A stretch of 35,191 bases of DNA. Source: Acidobacteriota bacterium (GTDB lineage Bacteria; Acidobacteriota; Terriglobia; Bryobacterales; UBA6623). Numbering within the stretch: position 1 is the stretch's first letter; each line of letters starts with the position of its first letter. Both the position numbers and the translations under genes were made by a program. Shown piece after piece: positions 32,089 to 35,191 of this stretch. The stretch lies in contig JAQCLD010000043.1 in the NCBI GenBank assembly GCA_027592785.1, positions 1-35,191 of the forward strand, written 5' to 3'. The notes beneath the pieces are model-generated. The model had not been told where the DNA came from and did not search any database. It saw only the letters and a list, made by a program, of their open reading frames with translations.

Positions 32089-33768
32089 ATGTCTGTTCAG
32101 AGTCGCAGAGATTTCATGAAGACGGCTGCGGCCGCAGGAGCGCTTGCCGCTACCGGTTGCAACAGCGAGACGGCGTCGGAGACGCGGCCCAACATCGTGC
32201 TGATCATGGCCGACGACATGGGCTTCTCCGACATTGGCTGCTACGGCGGCGAGGTCGAGACGCCGGCCATAGATTCGCTGGCGGCGGAAGGACTGCGGTT
32301 CCGACAGTTCTACAACACGGCACGCTGCTGCCCGACGCGGGCTGCGCTGATGACGGGTTTGTATCCGCATCAAGCGGGCGTCGGGCACATGATGACGCCG
32401 TACTTCAAGGATGGCGAGCTGATTCCGTCCTACCAGGGCGAGTTAAGCGACAACTGCGTGACGATCGCCGAGGCGCTCAAGCCGGCGGGCTACACCACGC
32501 TGATGTCAGGCAAGTGGCACGTGGTTCCGGCGGAAGGTTCGGAGCCGAGCCGTCCAGTTGTCGGCAAGAAGAACTGGCCGCGGCAGCGAGGGTTCGATCG
32601 ATTTTTCGGCACGATCCACGGGGCCGGAAGTTTTTACAATCCGCCGAGTTTGACGCTGGATAACGATCCGATCGAACCGGATAGCGATGACTTCTACTAC
32701 ACGACGGAGATTGGCAGGCACGCCGAGCAATTCGTTGAGGAGGCGCCGCGAGATAGTCCCTTTTTCCTTTACATGCCGTTCACGTCGCCGCACTGGCCGT
32801 TGCACGCGCTGGACGAAGACATCGCCCAGTACACAGGCCGCTATGACGCTGGCTGGGATGAGTTGCGGCGTGAGAGGCACGAGCGCATGACCCAGATGGA
32901 TCTGGTTCGCGAAGAGTGGGAGATCACCGATCGCGATCCGAGCGTTCCGCCGTGGGAAGATGCGCCCAACAAAGAATGGGAGGCACGCAGGATGGAAGTC
33001 TATGCGGCGCAGATCTCGGCGATGGACCGAGCGATTGGAGGCGTCGTCGATAAGCTCAAACAGATTGACGCGTTCGACAATACGCTGATCTTGTTCTTAG
33101 CGGATAACGGCGGTTGTGCGGAGATACTCAGTACCCGATCGGGAGGCTTACACATACCCAGCGTTACGCGGGACGGCACGGCTGTGAAGGTCGGCAACGA
33201 TCCCCAAGAGATGCCGGGACAAGCCGACGACTATCAGTCCTACGGGACGCCGTGGGCGAATGCTTCTAACACGCCGTTCCGGCTCTATAAGCATTGGGTG
33301 CATGAGGGTGGCATCTCATCGCCATTGATCGCCCACTGGCCCAAAGGTTTGAAGACTGCCGGCGAGTGGACGGACGAGCCTTCGCACTTGATCGACATCA
33401 TGGCGACCTGCGTCGACGTTGGTGGGGCGAGCTATCCCACGGAGCGGCAGGGCGCGGTGGTGACGCCTGTAGAGGGTCGATCACTGAAGGCGCACTTCGA
33501 CGGTCGGACGCCAGTGCCGGAGCGGACTATTTATTGGGAACACGAGGGCAACCGCGCGGTGCGGCAGGGCAAGTGGAAGATCGTTTCGAAGTGGAGCGAG
33601 CCGGAGTCGGTGCGGTGGGAACTTTATGACATGGAGGCCGATCGCACAGAGATGCACGACCTTGCCAGCGAGCAGCCGGAAAGGGTCAACGAGATGGGCG
33701 CCGCTTGGCAGATCTGGGCGGATCGGGTTGGCGTGATCGAATGGCGAAGTTGGGATGGCGCTGCGTGA
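32089..33768 (+). CDS. Exported arylsulfatase-type sulfatase
   Basis: This is a 559-residue sulfatase distinct from the one at 16080. It has a Tat signal (SRRDFMKTAAAAGALAA) and a lipobox-like ATGC (C24), so it may be a Tat lipoprotein. The metal site is ADDMGFSDIGCYGGEV (41-56). The formylglycine motif is C80-C81-P-T-R84, where C80 is the residue converted. Also present are GLYPHQAGVGHM, SGKWHV, FLADNGGCAEILS and KHWVHEGGISSPLIAHWP, which is typical of arylsulfatase A-type enzymes. The C-terminus ends MEADRTEMHDLA-like. It probably forms one operon with the DUF1592 and DUF1552 genes. Formylglycine-generating enzyme must be encoded elsewhere. Confidence 0.93.
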   Translation: MSVQSRRDFMKTAAAAGALAATGCNSETASETRPNIVLIMADDMGFSDIGCYGGEVETPAIDSLAAEGLRFRQFYNTARCCPTRAALMTGLYPHQAGVGHMMTPYFKDGELIPSYQGELSDNCVTIAEALKPAGYTTLMSGKWHVVPAEGSEPSRPVVGKKNWPRQRGFDRFFGTIHGAGSFYNPPSLTLDNDPIEPDSDDFYYTTEIGRHAEQFVEEAPRDSPFFLYMPFTSPHWPLHALDEDIAQYTGRYDAGWDELRRERHERMTQMDLVREEWEITDRDPSVPPWEDAPNKEWEARRMEVYAAQISAMDRAIGGVVDKLKQIDAFDNTLILFLADNGGCAEILSTRSGGLHIPSVTRDGTAVKVGNDPQEMPGQADDYQSYGTPWANASNTPFRLYKHWVHEGGISSPLIAHWPKGLKTAGEWTDEPSHLIDIMATCVDVGGASYPTERQGAVVTPVEGRSLKAHFDGRTPVPERTIYWEHEGNRAVRQGKWKIVSKWSEPESVRWELYDMEADRTEMHDLASEQPERVNEMGAAWQIWADRVGVIEWRSWDGAA

Positions 33769-33931
33769 CGAGCGCTCGCGCTTGATGTGCTTCCGCGCCA
33801 AACTTCGACGCCGCAATTGTTCCATCTCGCACTGTAAGCATTCGGGAGCGCGCCGTCTCTCGCCGTTCGGCCGCACGAATGTCTTGAATCTCGTCGTAAT
33901 AACGGACGGCGACGATGTCGCTGAGAGGCAT
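33686..33931 (-). CDS. Possible small hypothetical ORF overlapping the sulfatase 3' end
   Basis: An 81-codon frame begins MPLSDIVAVRYYDEIQDIRA after GGAG at close spacing. The first ~55 residues look protein-like. The last ~25 are Arg/Pro/Ser-rich and lie opposite the sulfatase coding end, so the true gene, if any, may be truncated or decayed. I do not recognise it. It is the only coding candidate in the 270-base gap after the sulfatase. Confidence 0.25.
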   Translation of the reverse strand: MPLSDIVAVRYYDEIQDIRAAERRETARSRMLTVRDGTIAASKFGAEAHQARALVTQRHPNFAIRSRQPDPPRSAKRRPSR

Positions 33932-34038
33932 CTCCAGCTCCTATCCGACTCCGGCCATCAGGGCCTTCGGAGTTGTGTCGGCCAAGCTGGCGCCAGGCGT
34001 CCATAGAGCTTCGCCGCTGTCGATCGTCGGGGAGTGAC

Positions 34039-34629
34039 TTAGCTGGGAGGCGTTCCTGAGGCATCGTCGGACTCAGGGGCGTTGAGGAGCGCGATCTCAT
34101 CGTCGGGTAGAGCAATAGCGCTGATGAATTCGCCAAGACGTTGGGCTTCGGACCTGCGCAGATCCCTGGGAAGCTTCAAGGTGACGGGGAGGTCGCTCCT
34201 GAGCGAGAAGGGATAGGCGACGAACTCGCTGTCCGGAGGAGTTTCGATCACCGTTACGATTGCGGGAGAGTTGGGGTCGCCTGTCAGCGGGGACTCGCGT
34301 CCAGCGGCAATTTTGCCGACACGGATTTGATCTTCGAGCCAACGCAGGCGCGTTTTCCTGCCCTTTCGGCCGACGGTGAACTCGCCGCAACCGCACTCGC
34401 TAAGCTGCTTGAAAAGGTCGATGATGGCACGGCGGTCGACACTTCGTCCGGTCGATTCGAGCCGCTCTTGGAGCGTATCGACGCTGGATTCGCGCTGGCT
34501 GTTCTCCCTGCCGGCGAAGTCTTCTAGGACCCAGCGGGCGACCGCGGAAGTGCGGTAGATCAAGCGCAGCCGGGCGGCGTCGACGCGCGGCGGAGAAATG
34601 TTCTGAATATCACCTTGGTGAGCTCCCAT
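34039..34629 (-). CDS. Hypothetical protein with possible winged-helix N-terminus
   Basis: This is a 196-residue protein from ATG 34629 (MGAHQGDIQNISPPRVD); a TTG 36 bases upstream is an alternative, and neither has a good Shine-Dalgarno site. Residues ~15-90 contain helices and a basic strand pair (VDRRAIIDLFKQLSECGCGEFTVGRKGRKTRLRW, given here only as a region) that resemble a winged-helix fold. The C-terminal half (PFSLRSDLPVTLKLPRDLRRSEAQRLGEF, region) has beta strands and an amphipathic helix and ends in an acidic tail. No catalytic motif is seen. It could be a small regulator or part of an accessory locus; I do not recognise the family. Confidence 0.6.
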   Translation of the reverse strand: MGAHQGDIQNISPPRVDAARLRLIYRTSAVARWVLEDFAGRENSQRESSVDTLQERLESTGRSVDRRAIIDLFKQLSECGCGEFTVGRKGRKTRLRWLEDQIRVGKIAAGRESPLTGDPNSPAIVTVIETPPDSEFVAYPFSLRSDLPVTLKLPRDLRRSEAQRLGEFISAIALPDDEIALLNAPESDDASGTPPS

Positions 34630-34665
34630 GGCCCAGAGTTTACAATTCTGAGCAGCCAATGGCAA

Positions 34666-34894
34666 TGGTTATGAATCATGCGTTTGTTTTTATGGGTTTT
34701 ACTTGGTGATGCAGAATCATGGAGGGAGGATGGTTTGGCCCTGACAAAACATAATTTTAAATCTTTTATTAGTTGTGGAATGAACGACTTGCGCAAATGA
34801 GGGCCTACAAAGCTTGGAGGCGGGTGCTAGGTTGGAGTCAAGAGAGGCCGGGGCGCTACAGAGCGCTTCCGGCCTTTTCGTTTTGGCGGGGGAG
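34666..34894. other. AT-rich intergenic stretch with possible small RNA gene
   Basis: No protein-coding gene is visible in the first part. CTGACA (34741-34746) and TTTTAT (34764-34769), 17 bases apart, form a weak promoter. A well-formed terminator lies at 34845-34884. Transcription between them would give an RNA of roughly 100 bases. The RNA does not match SRP or 6S features that I can recognise by eye. Confidence 0.35.
34845..34884 (+). terminator. Stand-alone rho-independent terminator
   Basis: AGGCCGG (34845-34851) pairs with CCGGCCT (34869-34875), and GCGCT (34853-34857) pairs with AGCGC (34862-34866) inside it; TTTTCGTTTT runs from 34875 to 34884. No annotated plus-strand gene precedes it, and the next small gene starts ten bases further on. 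Confidence 0.8.
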
Positions 34895-35122
34895 ATGGAC
34901 AACACGAAGGGCAAGATTTCACCGCATAAGTTGCTGGATGCGGCGTTGAAAAAAGCGATGGCTGCGGTTGAAGAGGAAGCGATCCTATCGAAGCCGACGG
35001 CGGACGGGATTGTGCAGTTGCTCAAGCTCTACAAGGAGTACGGCGGGAATGAAGAAGGAATTCCGAAGAAGCTTCGAGTGATATGGCTGGACGAGATGAA
35101 AGCCAAAGACCCCGAAGAATAG
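34895..35122 (+). CDS. Small hypothetical protein
   Basis: This is a 75-residue protein from ATG 34895 (MDNTKGKISPHKLLDAALKK). A longer frame from 34814 would translate through the terminator hairpin and is rejected. GGGGGAG lies immediately upstream, at rather short spacing. The sequence is helix-rich and strongly charged (KAMAAVEEEAI, IVQLLKLYKEYGG, IWLDEMKAKDPEE), with no cysteine or membrane segment. It could be a small DNA-associated protein, such as a phage terminase small-subunit-like protein, but that is speculation; I do not recognise the family. Confidence 0.5.
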   Translation: MDNTKGKISPHKLLDAALKKAMAAVEEEAILSKPTADGIVQLLKLYKEYGGNEEGIPKKLRVIWLDEMKAKDPEE

Positions 35123-35134
35123 TCGACTAGTTCT

Positions 35135-35162
35135 TTGACCGCGTGATACTTGGTTGTTTATA
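35135..35162 (+). promoter_or_regulatory. Possible promoter at the right edge
   Basis: TTGACC (35135-35140) and TTTATA (35157-35162) are separated by 16 bases and point out of the window on the plus strand. It may drive a gene that begins beyond 35191. Confidence 0.35.
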
Positions 35163-35191
35163 GCCGAACTTGCGACGTGCGGTTTTGCGGT

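Noticed and set aside
34814-34894. Longer start for the small right-edge gene
   Set aside because: The extension would be translated through a strong terminator hairpin. ATG 34895 has a purine-rich ribosome-binding site.

Overview
The window is GC-rich bacterial chromosome with dense genes, clear Shine-Dalgarno sites and occasional GTG/TTG starts. The gene content points to a free-living Gram-negative heterotroph, most likely Acidobacteriota. The indicators are a paired DUF1592 'planctomycete cytochrome' protein and DUF1552 protein, Tat-exported sulfatases, a Tat-exported enolase-superfamily enzyme, a PD40-repeat protein with a FIMAH-like C-terminus, DUF885 and PQQ-propeller proteins. Planctomycetota or Verrucomicrobiota cannot be excluded. 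No rRNA, tRNA, CRISPR array, transposase or prophage was found.

Layout. (1) 266-1519: Tat-exported mandelate racemase/enolase-superfamily enzyme on +. (2) 1532-4700, minus strand: DUF885 protein and a secreted seven-repeat propeller protein with a FIMAH-like tail, separated by a strong hairpin. (3) 4701-5031: no intact gene; hairpins and a coding-like C-terminal remnant. (4) 5028-9335, minus strand: an envelope-glycan operon (GT2, DPM1-like GT2, DUF2304 membrane protein, GT4, then a glycosidase-like lipoprotein), with overlapping or closely spaced genes. (5) 9479-12144, plus strand: metK and ahcY, the SAM-cycle pair, closed by a textbook terminator. (6) 12321-13922: an orphan protein kinase fused to an unrecognised C-terminal domain. 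(7) 14031-17582: PQQ-propeller protein (-), then a VOC protein and a sulfatase (+); the VOC gene follows a hairpin-rich leader ending in a terminator. (8) 17583-23707, minus strand: tpx, an EEP-family membrane protein, sat, cysH, cysC, a PHP phosphoesterase and agmatine deiminase. (9) 23820-33768, plus strand: M20 peptidase, HtrA protease, a lipoprotein, then DUF1592, DUF1552 and a second sulfatase. (10) 33769-35191: hypothetical genes, an AT-rich stretch and a stand-alone terminator that may end a small RNA.

How the genes fit together. Sulfur is the strongest theme. Two exported sulfatases release sulfate. Sat activates it to APS; CysH (with the APS-reductase-type cysteine pairs) reduces APS, and CysC diverts some to PAPS. 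The PHP protein next to cysC is well placed to remove pAp, the by-product of PAPS use. metK and ahcY use the resulting methionine sulfur. A second theme is envelope and exported-polymer handling: the glycosyltransferase operon, HtrA, lipoproteins and the Tat-exported enzymes.

The best candidates for something undescribed are the kinase fusion (12321-13922), the leader before the VOC gene (15453-15591), the hairpin abutting the cysH start (20887-20912), and the promoter-terminator pair at 34741-34884. All functional assignments are from motif recognition by eye; no database search was possible.
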